DNA from: Roseovarius sp. A-2
GTDB taxonomy: Bacteria > Pseudomonadota > Alphaproteobacteria > Rhodobacterales > Rhodobacteraceae
NCBI RefSeq assembly: GCF_002072155.1
Contig: NZ_BDIY01000015.1
Coordinates: 1-64,000 of the forward strand
Reading direction: 5' to 3'
DNA length: 64,000 bases
This document shows positions 29,151 through 38,140 of this stretch, piece by piece. Each line of letters opens with the position of its first letter. The stretch's first letter is position 1. Below the pieces are notes generated by a model. That model was not told the origin of the DNA, ran no database searches, and worked only from the letters and a program-made list of their open reading frames with translations. Both the position numbers and the translations under genes were made by a program.

Positions 29151-30397
29151 TGCGGGGCCTCCATCATGCGGGCGGCGTCGGTGAAGAAATCCGGCCCGCC
29201 GAAATTGCCGGATTTGAGGGTGACGACAAGGGCGTCGCCCGCGCGCATCATCGGCACGCCGGGGGCGATCTCGGGCCCGATCTCGAGTTGGGCGAGGCTC
29301 AAACCCTCGACCACCGCGCCCGAGGTTTCGCCGCCCGCGCTGATCAGGCGGGTCACTCCGCGCGCATTGAGCGCGCGGGCGAGCGCGGCGAAGAGCGTCT
29401 CGATCCGGGTGGCGATCTGCGCCGTGCCGAAGCGGTCCTGCGCGCGCCGGACGGCATCGGGATCGGCGGAAGAGTAAAGCAGCGGGATGCCGTCCTGCGC
29501 CATGGCCCAATCGGCGAGCGCCTCGGCGTCGATCTCTCCGGCCATGAGCGCGCCTGCCTCGATCTCGCGCGCCGGGTGGCGGGCAGCGTGGCGGGCGACC
29601 TGTTCGCGCGTGACCGCAGAGCAAGAGCCCGACAGCGCCACCACCGGCCCCGCCTGCCCGCGCCACGTGGCGGTGCTGCCCGAGAGCAGCCCGCGCGCCC
29701 GGAAATTGCCGGGCAGGCCCATGGCGATGCCCGATCCGCCGGTAATGAGCGGCAGGTCGGCTGCCGCCTGCCCGAGGGTCACGAGATCGGCATCGGTGAT
29801 GGCGTCGGCGACGATCAGGCGATGGCCCTTGGCGTGTTCGGTATCAAGCGCCGCGCGGGCGGCCTCTGCCCCCTGCCCTACCACGCCTGCCGCGACATGG
29901 CCGACGCGGCCCTGCACCTGATGGCCCAACCATCGGCGGATATCGGGATCGGTCATCGGGGTGAGCGGGTGATGCTGCATGCCGCTCTCGCTCAGCAGGC
30001 GGTCGTTGACGAAGAGATGCCCCTGGTAGACCGAGCGGCCGGTCGCTGGGAAGGCCGGGCAGACGATCACGCGGGTGGCATCCAATGCCTCGGCCAGCGC
30101 CTCGGCCACCGGGCCGATATTGCCCTCGCGGGTGGAATCGAAGGTAGAGCAGTATTTGAAGAGGAACTGCGTGCAGCCCTGCGCGCGCAACCAGTCGAGT
30201 GCAGCGCGCGATTGCGCCACCGCCTCGGCCACCGGGAGGGAGCGGGATTTCAGCGCGACGATCCCGGCCTCGACATGGCTGTCGGCGGGGCCGTCCGGCA
30301 CGCCCACATATTGCACCGTGCGCATGCCCGCGCGGGCCAGCGTGTTGCCGAGATCGCCGGATCCGGTGAAATCGTCGCCGATACAGCCCAGGAGCAT
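29147..30397 (-). CDS. otnK: 3-oxo-tetronate kinase (DUF1537 family, OtnK)
   Basis: This is a 416-residue four-carbon acid-sugar kinase. The N-terminal CIGDDFTGSGDLGN motif is diagnostic, and the C-terminal nucleotide-binding part carries SAGGETSGAVVEGL. It phosphorylates 3-oxo-tetronate at O4 before OtnC acts. ATG at 30397 overlaps the ltnD stop in a TGATG junction; a GTG one codon earlier is also possible. Confidence 0.92.
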   Translation of the reverse strand: MLLGCIGDDFTGSGDLGNTLARAGMRTVQYVGVPDGPADSHVEAGIVALKSRSLPVAEAVAQSRAALDWLRAQGCTQFLFKYCSTFDSTREGNIGPVAEALAEALDATRVIVCPAFPATGRSVYQGHLFVNDRLLSESGMQHHPLTPMTDPDIRRWLGHQVQGRVGHVAAGVVGQGAEAARAALDTEHAKGHRLIVADAITDADLVTLGQAAADLPLITGGSGIAMGLPGNFRARGLLSGSTATWRGQAGPVVALSGSCSAVTREQVARHAARHPAREIEAGALMAGEIDAEALADWAMAQDGIPLLYSSADPDAVRRAQDRFGTAQIATRIETLFAALARALNARGVTRLISAGGETSGAVVEGLSLAQLEIGPEIAPGVPMMRAGDALVVTLKSGNFGGPDFFTDAARMMEAPQ

Positions 30398-31287
30398 CAC
30401 CCGTCCCCCGGCAGTTTCACGCCCGCGCGGGCGGCGATGTGTTTGGTGATGGCGGCGTCGTCCTCTGCTCCCAGACCGGCGGCGGTGGCCTCGCGGTATT
30501 GCGTGAGCGCCGCCTCGGTCACCGGCAGGGGCAGGTTTGCCGCGCCAGCAATGGCGGTGACAATGCCCAGATCCTTGGGCCAGATCGTGATCGCCGAGCG
30601 CGGGGTGTAATCGGCCTCGATCACATGCGGCGCGCGGTTCTCGAACATCCAGGACGTGCCTGCCGAGACGCGGATGATGTCGAGCACACGGGCGAGATCG
30701 AGCCCCTGCGAGGCGGCGAAGCTGAGCGCCTCGCCCATGGCGACGATATGCACGCCCGCGAGCAATTGATTGACCGCCTTCATCGCCGAGCCTGCGCCTG
30801 CGCTGTCGCCCAAATGGTGCACGGTTTCGGCCATAGCGTCGAGCACGGGGGCCGCGCCGTCGAACGCCTGCACGCTGCCCGAGGCCATGATCGAGAGCCG
30901 CCCCTCGGCGGCCTTGGCGGCCCCGCCAGAAATCGGCGCGTCGAGATAGTGGAGACCGGCGCGCGTTGCCTCACCCTCCATCTCGCGGGCGAAATCAGGC
31001 GGCACGGTGGCGCAGCCGAGGATGGTGCCACCGGGGGCCAGATGGCGTGCCCAGCCTTGCGGCCCGAAGAGCGCCGCGCGCATCTGATCGGCGTTGAGCA
31101 CGACGCAGACGAGAATCTCGGCCGGGGGGCGATCGGGGGTGAGTGCCTGCCCCCCTGCAGCCGTCAATTCGGCCACGCGCGACGGGTCGGGGTCGAATCC
31201 GTATACCTCAAGCCCCGCGCGCAGCGCCGATTGCGCCATGCCGAGCCCCATCGAGCCGAGCCCCGCGAAATGAACGATCCGCGTCAT
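30397..31287 (-). CDS. ltnD: L-threonate / acid-sugar 2-dehydrogenase (LtnD-like)
   Basis: This 296-residue protein belongs to the beta-hydroxyacid dehydrogenase family. The NAD-binding motif is GLGSMGLGM at the N-terminus, the substrate motif is DAPISGGAAKA, and the catalytic lysine lies in AMKAVNQLL. It oxidises the C2 hydroxyl of a tetronate such as L-threonate or D-erythronate, making the substrate for OtnI/OtnK. It starts inside the dctM stop. Which stereoisomer is used cannot be read from the sequence. Confidence 0.85.
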   Translation of the reverse strand: MTRIVHFAGLGSMGLGMAQSALRAGLEVYGFDPDPSRVAELTAAGGQALTPDRPPAEILVCVVLNADQMRAALFGPQGWARHLAPGGTILGCATVPPDFAREMEGEATRAGLHYLDAPISGGAAKAAEGRLSIMASGSVQAFDGAAPVLDAMAETVHHLGDSAGAGSAMKAVNQLLAGVHIVAMGEALSFAASQGLDLARVLDIIRVSAGTSWMFENRAPHVIEADYTPRSAITIWPKDLGIVTAIAGAANLPLPVTEAALTQYREATAAGLGAEDDAAITKHIAARAGVKLPGDG

Positions 31288-32570
31288 GGTGTGCCTCCGA
31301 ATACCAGGTCGACCGGCCAGAGCGTGATCGCCGGGACATAGGTGATGATCATCAGCGCGCCAAAGACGGTCAGCACGAACCACGCCAGTTGCGGGATGAT
31401 CCGTTCGACCGGCAGGTCTGCCACGGCGCAGGCGGCGAAGAGATTAACGCCGAGCGGCGGGGTGATCATGCCGAGCGCGAGGTTGACCACGATCACCAGC
31501 CCGAAATGCACCGGATCGACACCGTAGCCGATGGCGATGGGCGTGAGGATCGGGGCCAGCACGAGGATCGCCGCCGAGGTCTCGATGAACATGCCGATCA
31601 CCAGCAGCATCAGGTTGACCACCAACAGAAAGGCGATGCGGCTTTCGAACACGTCCTTGAACCACGCCGCGATTTCGTTGGGCAGGCCCGAGCGGGTGAT
31701 GAGGAAGGAAAACAGCGCCGCCGCCGAGATGATCAGCATGATCGCCGAGGTGGCGAGCACGGTTTTCTTGAGGATCTGCGGCAGGTCGGCGAAACGCAAT
31801 TCGCGGTAGAAGAGCATGCCGACAATCACCGCCGCCGCGACCGCCGCCGCACTTGCCTCGGTCGGAGTGAAGATGCCGGAATAGATACCGCCCAGAATGA
31901 CGAAGGGCACGATCAGAGCGGGCAGTGCGGATTTGAGCGCGGGGCCGAGAGGGGGCCGGTTGCGCCCGTCCTCAAGCCCGATGCCGCGCACCCGGCACAG
32001 GATCAGTACCAGCGCCATAAGCGCGCCCGCCACCAGTACCCCCGGCCCGATGCCCGCGATGAAAAGCTGGCCGATCGAGGTGTCGGTGGACACGCCATAA
32101 AGGATGAGCGGGATCGAGGGCGGAATGAGCACGCCCAGTTCGGCGGAGCTGGCCTGCACCGAGGCGGCGAGAGGTTTGGGATAGCCGTGCTTGACCATCG
32201 CCGGGATGAGGATTGCACCGATGGCAAAGGTAGTGGCAACCGAGGAGCCCGAGACCGAGGCGAACATCATGCAGGTCAGCACGCAGGAGGCCGCAAGCCC
32301 GCCCTGAATGCCGCCGACGATGGATTTCGCCAGTTCCACCAGCCGGTGCGAGATGCCGCCCGCCGACATCAGGTTGCCCGCGAGGATGAAGAGCGGAATC
32401 GCCATCAGCGGAAAGCTGTCGATGCCGGTGAACATGCGCTGCGCCACCAGCAGGAGCGGCAGGCGGCCATGCGCCTCGATCCCGAGGACCGAAGCGAAGC
32501 CGATGGCGACCGCAATCGGCACGCCCGCCAGAAAGAAGATCGCGAGCGACAGGGCAAGGGCGAGGTTCAT
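31284..32570 (-). CDS. dctM: TRAP transporter large permease (DctM-like)
   Basis: This is a 428-residue DctM/UIT-family permease with about twelve membrane segments. Typical family stretches are IPLFILAGNLMSAGG and AVTRP-like loops, and the end reads ITYVPAITLWP. It uses ion gradients to bring in the ligand captured by the periplasmic protein at 33132-34100. The gene lies between dctQ and ltnD with 4-base overlaps on both sides. The cargo is probably the tetronate degraded by the operon. Confidence 0.92.
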   Translation of the reverse strand: MNLALALSLAIFFLAGVPIAVAIGFASVLGIEAHGRLPLLLVAQRMFTGIDSFPLMAIPLFILAGNLMSAGGISHRLVELAKSIVGGIQGGLAASCVLTCMMFASVSGSSVATTFAIGAILIPAMVKHGYPKPLAASVQASSAELGVLIPPSIPLILYGVSTDTSIGQLFIAGIGPGVLVAGALMALVLILCRVRGIGLEDGRNRPPLGPALKSALPALIVPFVILGGIYSGIFTPTEASAAAVAAAVIVGMLFYRELRFADLPQILKKTVLATSAIMLIISAAALFSFLITRSGLPNEIAAWFKDVFESRIAFLLVVNLMLLVIGMFIETSAAILVLAPILTPIAIGYGVDPVHFGLVIVVNLALGMITPPLGVNLFAACAVADLPVERIIPQLAWFVLTVFGALMIITYVPAITLWPVDLVFGGTP

Positions 32571-33067
32571 GCGTCGGTCTCCACCGGCTGCAACCCGCCG
32601 AACCGGATCGCCCGCAGCGCGCAGCCCAGAACGGCGATCAGGATGAAGACCGACCCTACGGGCAGCGCCGCGTAGACCCAGGCGATGGAAATCTCAAGTG
32701 CCGCGAGTTTCTGGCCCATGACCCGCTCGGTCATCGCCCAGCCCTGCCAGAACAGGATCGCGAAGAAGGTAATCGTCAGGCTGCACGCAACCAGATAGAG
32801 AAGAAAGCCGAGGCGCGGTGGCAGGATGCGTTGCACAATCTCGACGGCGATCATCGTACCCTCGCGAAAGGCCGGGGCGACGCCAAGGAAGACCGACCAG
32901 ATCATCGCCGAACGGGTGATCACCTCGGACCATGTGGAGGGGTGGCCAAAGACGAAGCGTGTCGTCACCTGATAGAGCGCGAGCGCGGTCGCGATCAGCA
33001 GAAAGCCGATGGCGAGCCGCAGGGCGATGCCGGTGGTGATCGCCTCGAACCTGAGAAAGAGTGTCAT
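32567..33067 (-). CDS. dctQ: TRAP transporter small permease (DctQ-like)
   Basis: This is a 166-residue DctQ-type subunit with four predicted spans and the loop region WSEVITRSAMIWSVFLGVA that is common in the family. It forms the membrane complex with DctM. The ATG at 33067 matches the usual N-terminus; upstream in-frame sequence runs through the dctP-dctQ hairpin and is not coding. It overlaps dctM by 4 bases. Confidence 0.9.
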   Translation of the reverse strand: MTLFLRFEAITTGIALRLAIGFLLIATALALYQVTTRFVFGHPSTWSEVITRSAMIWSVFLGVAPAFREGTMIAVEIVQRILPPRLGFLLYLVACSLTITFFAILFWQGWAMTERVMGQKLAALEISIAWVYAALPVGSVFILIAVLGCALRAIRFGGLQPVETDA

Positions 33068-33089
33068 CGCCGCCCTCTCGAAAGAAAAC

Positions 33090-33114
33090 GGGTCGGCGCG
33101 CCGCGCGCCGACCC
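33090..33114 (-). terminator. Strong hairpin between dctP and dctQ
   Basis: GGGTCGGCGCG (33090-33100) pairs perfectly with CGCGCCGACCC (33104-33114), leaving a 3-base loop. On the coding strand GTTTTCTTTC follows. It probably ends part of the transcription after dctP, keeping the binding protein in excess over the membrane subunits. Confidence 0.7.
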
Positions 33115-33131
33115 TTGCCGTGACAGGGACG

Positions 33132-34100
33132 TTATTCGACGGCCTTGATGCGGTCCACCATCTCGGAGCCATACTGGTCAGTATAGACCGAATAGGAGCT
33201 TTCGGCGGCGAGCTTGGCGAAGGGGGCCTTGTCGATATCGGTGATCACCTCCATGCCGTTCTCGCGCAGCATTTCGACGCCCGCCTCTTCCAGCCGGTTG
33301 ACCTCGGCGCGGGTGGCGGCGGCGGAGGCTTTGGCAGCCTCCATGAACCAGCCCTGCTGTTCCTCGGTCAGCCCGTCAAACAGGATCGGCGAGGCCAGCA
33401 CCACGGCTGGCGAATAGACATGGCCGGTCAACGAGACGTAGTTCTGCACCTCCCAGAATTTCGACGCGGTGATCACGGTCACCGGGTTTTCCTGCCCGTC
33501 GACCACGCCCTGTTGCAGCGCGCCGAACAGTTCCGGAAAGGCCATCGGCGTGGGGGCGGCACCCATGCCCTCGAAGGCGGCCATGTGGACGCGGTTTTCC
33601 ATCGTGCGCAGCTTCAGCCCGTCGAGATCCTCGGGCGTGCGCACCGGGCGCTGCGAGTTGGTCACGTGGCGAAAGCCGTTTTCCGACCAGGCAAGCCCGA
33701 CGAGGTTGTTCTTGCCGATCTCGTCAAGCAGTTCCTGCCCGATCTCACCGTCGAGCGTGGTGCGCGCGTGATCGTAGTCGCGAAAGAGGAACGGCAGGTC
33801 GAGCGCATAGACCTGCGGCACGAAATTGCCCAAGGGGCCGGTGGAGGTGATGACCACGTCGAGCGAGCCGATCTGAAGCCCCTCGATCATGTCACGTTCA
33901 CCGCCCAACTGGCCCGCCGGGGCCTGCTCGCCGGTGAAGGCACCGCCCGACAGTTCGGCCAGCGTGTCGATGAAGGCCTGCGCACCGACACCATAATGCG
34001 ATTGCGGCGACAGCGAATGGCCGATGACGATGTTTTCCTGCGCCTGACCTGCGGTGGCGAGCGAAAGCGCGGCAAGCGCGCCGACTGCGAAATGTTTCAT
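33132..34100 (-). CDS. dctP: TRAP transporter periplasmic binding protein (DctP-like)
   Basis: This 322-residue TRAP-type solute receptor has a signal peptide ending near GQAQEN. The ligand-binding arginine region is LDGLKLRTMENRVHMAAFEG, and GVVDGQENPVT is the classic DctP motif. It is the first gene of the operon and faces the LacI gene across a 220-base gap with operators. The ligand is likely a four-carbon sugar acid, given the enzymes downstream. Confidence 0.92.
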   Translation of the reverse strand: MKHFAVGALAALSLATAGQAQENIVIGHSLSPQSHYGVGAQAFIDTLAELSGGAFTGEQAPAGQLGGERDMIEGLQIGSLDVVITSTGPLGNFVPQVYALDLPFLFRDYDHARTTLDGEIGQELLDEIGKNNLVGLAWSENGFRHVTNSQRPVRTPEDLDGLKLRTMENRVHMAAFEGMGAAPTPMAFPELFGALQQGVVDGQENPVTVITASKFWEVQNYVSLTGHVYSPAVVLASPILFDGLTEEQQGWFMEAAKASAAATRAEVNRLEEAGVEMLRENGMEVITDIDKAPFAKLAAESSYSVYTDQYGSEMVDRIKAVE

Positions 34101-34223
34101 GAAACTCCTCCTGTTGTCGGCCCGGCGGGTCGATGCCCCGGGCCCGTGTCTTCACCCTCTCCCTTGACGCAAGCGGCGGGCGAACGCCAGTTCAGTCGCG
34201 TCTGGGAAGATGGATACAGGTTA

Positions 34224-34237
34224 TGACAGCGCTGTCA
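34224..34237. promoter_or_regulatory. Perfect LacI-type operator
   Basis: TGACAGCGCTGTCA is a perfect 14-bp palindrome with the central CG-type core common for LacI regulators. It lies between dctP and the LacI gene, about 125 bases upstream of the dctP start. Confidence 0.75.
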
Positions 34238-34286
34238 ATACGGTCACGGAACACCTGAAATTGTAACATGTGACTCAGATTTGGAA

Positions 34287-34300
34287 TGACAGCGGTACCA
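34287..34300. promoter_or_regulatory. Second, degenerate LacI-type operator
   Basis: TGACAGCGGTACCA shares 11 of 14 bases with the palindrome at 34224-34237 and lies 63 bases (centre to centre) from it, close to the LacI start. This spacing is compatible with looping or autoregulation. It is an inference. Confidence 0.5.
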
Positions 34301-34320
34301 TAATGCCGCATTTTCGCGGG

Positions 34321-35346
34321 ATGGACGACGACCGACAAGACACGCAGACACGCCGCCCCACCCTGTCTCAGGTGGCCCGCGCCGCCGGGGTGAGCGAAAT
34401 CACCGCAAGCCGCGCGCTGCGCCGCGACGGCCCTGTTGCACGCGACACGCGCGACCGGGTGGAGCGCGCCGCCCTCGCGCTAAACTACGTGCCCAACCGG
34501 CTGGCGGGGACGTTGGCCGGGGCCGCGTCGCGGCAGGTGGGCGTGATCCTGCCCTCGCTGTCCAATATCGTCTTTGCCGATGTGCTCAAGGGATTGGAGG
34601 ACCGGCTGGAGGGCGACGGCTATCATCCCATTCTGGGCATTTCCAATTACGATCCGCTGCGCGAGGAGCGGCTGTTGCGGGACCTTTTGTCGTGGCGGCC
34701 CGCCGGTCTGGTGATCGCGCCCGCGCGCAAGACCGATGTCACGCGCGGCCTGCTGGCGGCAGCCGATCTACCGGTGGTCGAGATTATGGATGTCGATGCC
34801 GAGAGCGCCGACATGGCGGTGGGCATTTCGCACTATGGGGCCGGCCGGGCGATGGCGCATTACCTTGCCGGGCGCGGCTATCGGCGCTTTGCCTATCTGG
34901 GCCACGGGATCGAGACCGATTTCCGCGCCACGCAGCGGCTCGACGGGTTTCGCGACGGGTTGCGAGAGGTCGGCGTGACGCTTGGCAATGTGCTGTGCCT
35001 GCCCGGCCCCTCGACGGTGTCCTTGGGGCGTGAAGGGCTGGCGCGGCTGCTGGCCGAGGCCGAAACCCCGCCCGAGGCGGTGTTTTTCTCCAATGACGAC
35101 ATGGCCGTGGGCGGCGCGTTTCACTGTCAGGCGGCGGGCATTGCGGTACCCGAGGAACTGGCGCTTGCCGGGTTCAACGGGCTGAGCATCGGGCAGGCGT
35201 TGCCCAGACCGCTGACCACCATTGCCTCGCAGCGCGAGCATATCGGCTTTGTTGCCGCCACGCATCTGCTCGACCGGCTGGCGGGGGGCAGACCGCCTCG
35301 CGTGACCAATGTCGATTTCCGGCTGATCCCCGGCGCGACCGCCTGA
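34321..35346 (+). CDS. LacI-family regulator of the acid-sugar operon
   Basis: This is a regulator of about 341 residues. The N-terminal helix-turn-helix is PTLSQVARAAGVSEITASRALR, with a hinge helix at YVPNRLAGTLAG. A periplasmic-binding-protein-like effector domain follows. It is divergent from dctP and the otn genes and is the obvious controller of them. Starts at 34303 and 34270 (GTG) are in frame; 34321 gives the usual short N-terminal lead. Confidence 0.88.
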   Translation: MDDDRQDTQTRRPTLSQVARAAGVSEITASRALRRDGPVARDTRDRVERAALALNYVPNRLAGTLAGAASRQVGVILPSLSNIVFADVLKGLEDRLEGDGYHPILGISNYDPLREERLLRDLLSWRPAGLVIAPARKTDVTRGLLAAADLPVVEIMDVDAESADMAVGISHYGAGRAMAHYLAGRGYRRFAYLGHGIETDFRATQRLDGFRDGLREVGVTLGNVLCLPGPSTVSLGREGLARLLAEAETPPEAVFFSNDDMAVGGAFHCQAAGIAVPEELALAGFNGLSIGQALPRPLTTIASQREHIGFVAATHLLDRLAGGRPPRVTNVDFRLIPGATA

Positions 35347-35350
35347 GCGC

Positions 35351-36091
35351 TCAGATGCAGCGCCCGCCATCGACCTCCATGCAGACGCCGGTGACGATGC
35401 CGGCCTCGTCCGAACACAGGTAGAGCGCGGCATTGGCCAGATCCTGCGGCGTGGAAAACCGACCCATTGGGATGGTCGAGAGGAATTTCTCGCGCATCTC
35501 GGGGGTATCCTCGCCCATAAAGCTCTTGAGCAGCGGCGTGTCGCCCGCCACCGGATTGAGCGCGTTGACGCGGATGCCCATGGGGGCGAGTTCAACGGCC
35601 ATCGTGCGGGTCGCGGTGATCATCCAGCCCTTGGAGGCGTTGTACCAGTTGAGGCGCGGGCGCGGTGAGACCCCGGCGGTCGAGGCGATGTTGAGGATCG
35701 CCCCCTGCCCGCGCGCCTTCATCTGCGGCACCAGCGCACGCGCGGTCAGATAGACCGATTTGCAGTTGATCGCGAAGACCCGGTCGAAATCCGCCTCGCT
35801 GACGTCTTCGAGGGGGCTGGGCATGTGGGTCACACCGGCGTTGTTGACGAGGATGTCCACATGCCCCATCCGTGCCTGCGCCTCGGCGATCATCGCATCG
35901 ACCTGCACGCCGTCCGAGACATCGCAGGTATGGGCGATGCCGCCATGCGCTGCGGCCACGCGCGCGGCGGCCTCGGCGTTGATATCGACGACAAGCACCT
36001 GTGCGCCTTCTTCCGCAAAGCGCCGCGCGATCCCTTCGCCAAAGCCCGAACCCGCGCCCGTCACGATTGCCGTCTTGCCGTTGAGCCGCAT
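35351..36091 (-). CDS. SDR-family oxidoreductase
   Basis: This is a 246-residue classical short-chain dehydrogenase. The cofactor motif is TGAGSGFGEGIA, NNAG is at about residues 82-85, the catalytic serine is in NIASTAG, and the YxxxK pair is in YNASKGW. The aspartate in VVDIN suggests NAD preference. It converges with the LacI gene, with 4 bases between. It may serve the sugar-acid pathway, but the substrate is not known. Confidence 0.85.
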   Translation of the reverse strand: MRLNGKTAIVTGAGSGFGEGIARRFAEEGAQVLVVDINAEAAARVAAAHGGIAHTCDVSDGVQVDAMIAEAQARMGHVDILVNNAGVTHMPSPLEDVSEADFDRVFAINCKSVYLTARALVPQMKARGQGAILNIASTAGVSPRPRLNWYNASKGWMITATRTMAVELAPMGIRVNALNPVAGDTPLLKSFMGEDTPEMREKFLSTIPMGRFSTPQDLANAALYLCSDEAGIVTGVCMEVDGGRCI

Positions 36092-36242
36092 GGGAGAAGT
36101 CCTTTCTGTTGTGGTCGATCTAGTTGGCACGTGACACGAAACGGCTGGATTTGGAAAATGGTTTTTGTGGCAAGGTCCAGCGTTGAACATCCGGTCCAAC
36201 AACCTAAAGTGCCGCGCAACACGACAGAGCAAGGGACAGGAC

Positions 36243-37286
36243 ATGCAGAAAAGACCGCTGGGGCGCACCGGCATGGAGGTGAGCGCGCTCTGCCTAGGAT
36301 CGATGACATGGGGGGCGCAGAATACCGCCGCCGAGGGGCACGCGCAGATCGACCGCGCGCTGGAACGGGGCGTCAATTTTATCGACACCGCCGAGATGTA
36401 TCCCACCGCCCCCGTTCGCGCCGAGACGACCGGGCGCACCGAGGAGATCATCGGCGAGTGGTTCGCCCGGACAGGTCAGCGGCACAACGTGATCCTCGCC
36501 ACCAAGCATTCCGGCATCGGCTTTGCCCATGCCCGCGACGGCGCGCCGATTTCCGCCGCCACCATCCCCGAGGCGGTCGAGGGATCGCTGCGACGGCTGC
36601 AAACCGATCATATCGACCTCTACCAGTTTCACTGGCCGAACCGTGGCAGCTACATGTTTCGCCAGAACTGGAGTTATGACCCCTCGGGGCAGGACCGCGC
36701 AGTGACGCTCGCGCATATGCAAGAAACGCTCGGGGCGTTGAGCCGCGAGGTCGAGAAGGGCCGCATCCGCGCCTTTGGCCTGTCGAACGAGAGCGCCTGG
36801 GGCACCGCGCAATGGCTGCGGCTGGCAGAGGCCGGGCATGGCCCGCGCGTGGCGTCAATCCAAAACGAATATTCGCTGATGTGCCGCCTTTTTGACACCG
36901 ACCTTGCCGAACTGAGCGTGAACGAGGATGTCGGATTGCTCGCCTTTTCGCCGCTGGCGGCGGGGCTGCTCAGCGGCAAGTATCAGGGCGGCGCGTTGCC
37001 CGAAGGCTCTCGCATGACGATCAACACCGATCTGGGCGGGCGCAAGGGGCCGCGCGCGTTTGCGGCGGTCGAGGCCTATCTGGGCGTGGCGCGCAAGCAC
37101 GGGCTCGATCCGGTGCAGATGGCGCTGGCCTGGTGCCTGACGCGGCCTTTCATGTGCTCGGCCATTTTCGGCGCGACCAGCATGAATCAGCTCGATCTGG
37201 CGCTTGGTGCGGCAGATATCACGCTTACCGACGAGGTGCTGTCTGATCTCGACGCCGCACATCGCGCCCATCCCATGCCCTATTGA
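36243..37286 (+). CDS. Aldo/keto reductase
   Basis: This is a 347-residue aldo/keto reductase of the Tas-like group. The catalytic tetrad residues are in NFIDTAEMYPT (D, Y), the lysine in ILATKHSG and the histidine in DLYQFHWPNR. It would reduce carbonyls using NADPH. ATG 36243 follows AAGGGACAG. The 150-base gap upstream is shared with the divergent SDR gene. Confidence 0.88.
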   Translation: MQKRPLGRTGMEVSALCLGSMTWGAQNTAAEGHAQIDRALERGVNFIDTAEMYPTAPVRAETTGRTEEIIGEWFARTGQRHNVILATKHSGIGFAHARDGAPISAATIPEAVEGSLRRLQTDHIDLYQFHWPNRGSYMFRQNWSYDPSGQDRAVTLAHMQETLGALSREVEKGRIRAFGLSNESAWGTAQWLRLAEAGHGPRVASIQNEYSLMCRLFDTDLAELSVNEDVGLLAFSPLAAGLLSGKYQGGALPEGSRMTINTDLGGRKGPRAFAAVEAYLGVARKHGLDPVQMALAWCLTRPFMCSAIFGATSMNQLDLALGAADITLTDEVLSDLDAAHRAHPMPY

Positions 37287-37354
37287 TCCTGCCCCCTTGT
37301 CTGGGGGCCATGCCCGGCGTATACGCGCGCCCTGACCCAGAAGGAGCGAAAGCC

Positions 37355-38140
37355 ATGGTAGGCAGTGCCAATCTCAACGTGATGCTCAAGGCCGCGCGCA
37401 AGGCGGGGCGGGCGCTGGCCAAGGATTTCCGCGAGGTCGAGAACCTTCAGGTCTCGATGAAGGGGGCGGGCGATTTCGTCAGCCGCGCCGATATCGCTGC
37501 CGAGAAGATCCTCAAGACCGAGTTGATGGGCGCGCGCCCGACTTATGGCTGGCTGGCCGAAGAGGGCGGCGAGGAGCCGGGCCAGGACCCCACCCGCCGC
37601 TGGATCGTCGATCCATTGGACGGCACCACGAATTTCCTGCACGGCCTGCCGCATTGGGCGGTGTCGATCGCGCTCGAGCACAAGGGCGAGGTGGTCGCGG
37701 GCGTGATCTATGATCCCTCCAAAGACGAGGCGTTCTTTGCCGAAAAGGGCACCGGGGCCTGGATGAACGAGGGGCGGCTGCGCGTCTCTGGTCGTCACAA
37801 GATGATCGAGGCGATCTTTGCCACCGGCCTGCCCTTTGGCGGGCGCGCGGACCTGCCCGACACCTTGCAGGATCTGGCCCGGCTGCTGCCCAGCTGTGCG
37901 GGCGTGCGGCGGTGGGGATCGGCGGCGCTCGACATGGCCTATGTGGCGGCGGGGCGCTATGACGGGTTCTGGGAACGGCGCCTGAACGCCTGGGATCTGG
38001 CGGCGGGCGTGATCATCGTGCGCGAGGCGGGCGGGTTCATCGAGCCGCTGAGCAAGGGCGGCGATATCCTTGGCGATGGCGCGGTGATCTGCGCCAACGA
38101 GCCGCTGTTCGACAAGTTCACCAAGACGATCCGGGGCTAG
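37355..38140 (+). CDS. suhB: Inositol monophosphatase family protein (SuhB-like)
   Basis: This is a 261-residue Mg-dependent, lithium-sensitive-type phosphatase. The first metal site is in WLAEEGGEE, the second is the WIVDPLDGTTNFLHG motif, and the third is in WDLAAGVIIVREAGG. It acts on inositol-1-phosphate and similar substrates; SuhB proteins also have roles in ribosome assembly. AAGGAG at 37341 fixes the ATG. It ends overlapping the convergent XRE gene by 4 bases. Confidence 0.88.
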   Translation: MVGSANLNVMLKAARKAGRALAKDFREVENLQVSMKGAGDFVSRADIAAEKILKTELMGARPTYGWLAEEGGEEPGQDPTRRWIVDPLDGTTNFLHGLPHWAVSIALEHKGEVVAGVIYDPSKDEAFFAEKGTGAWMNEGRLRVSGRHKMIEAIFATGLPFGGRADLPDTLQDLARLLPSCAGVRRWGSAALDMAYVAAGRYDGFWERRLNAWDLAAGVIIVREAGGFIEPLSKGGDILGDGAVICANEPLFDKFTKTIRG

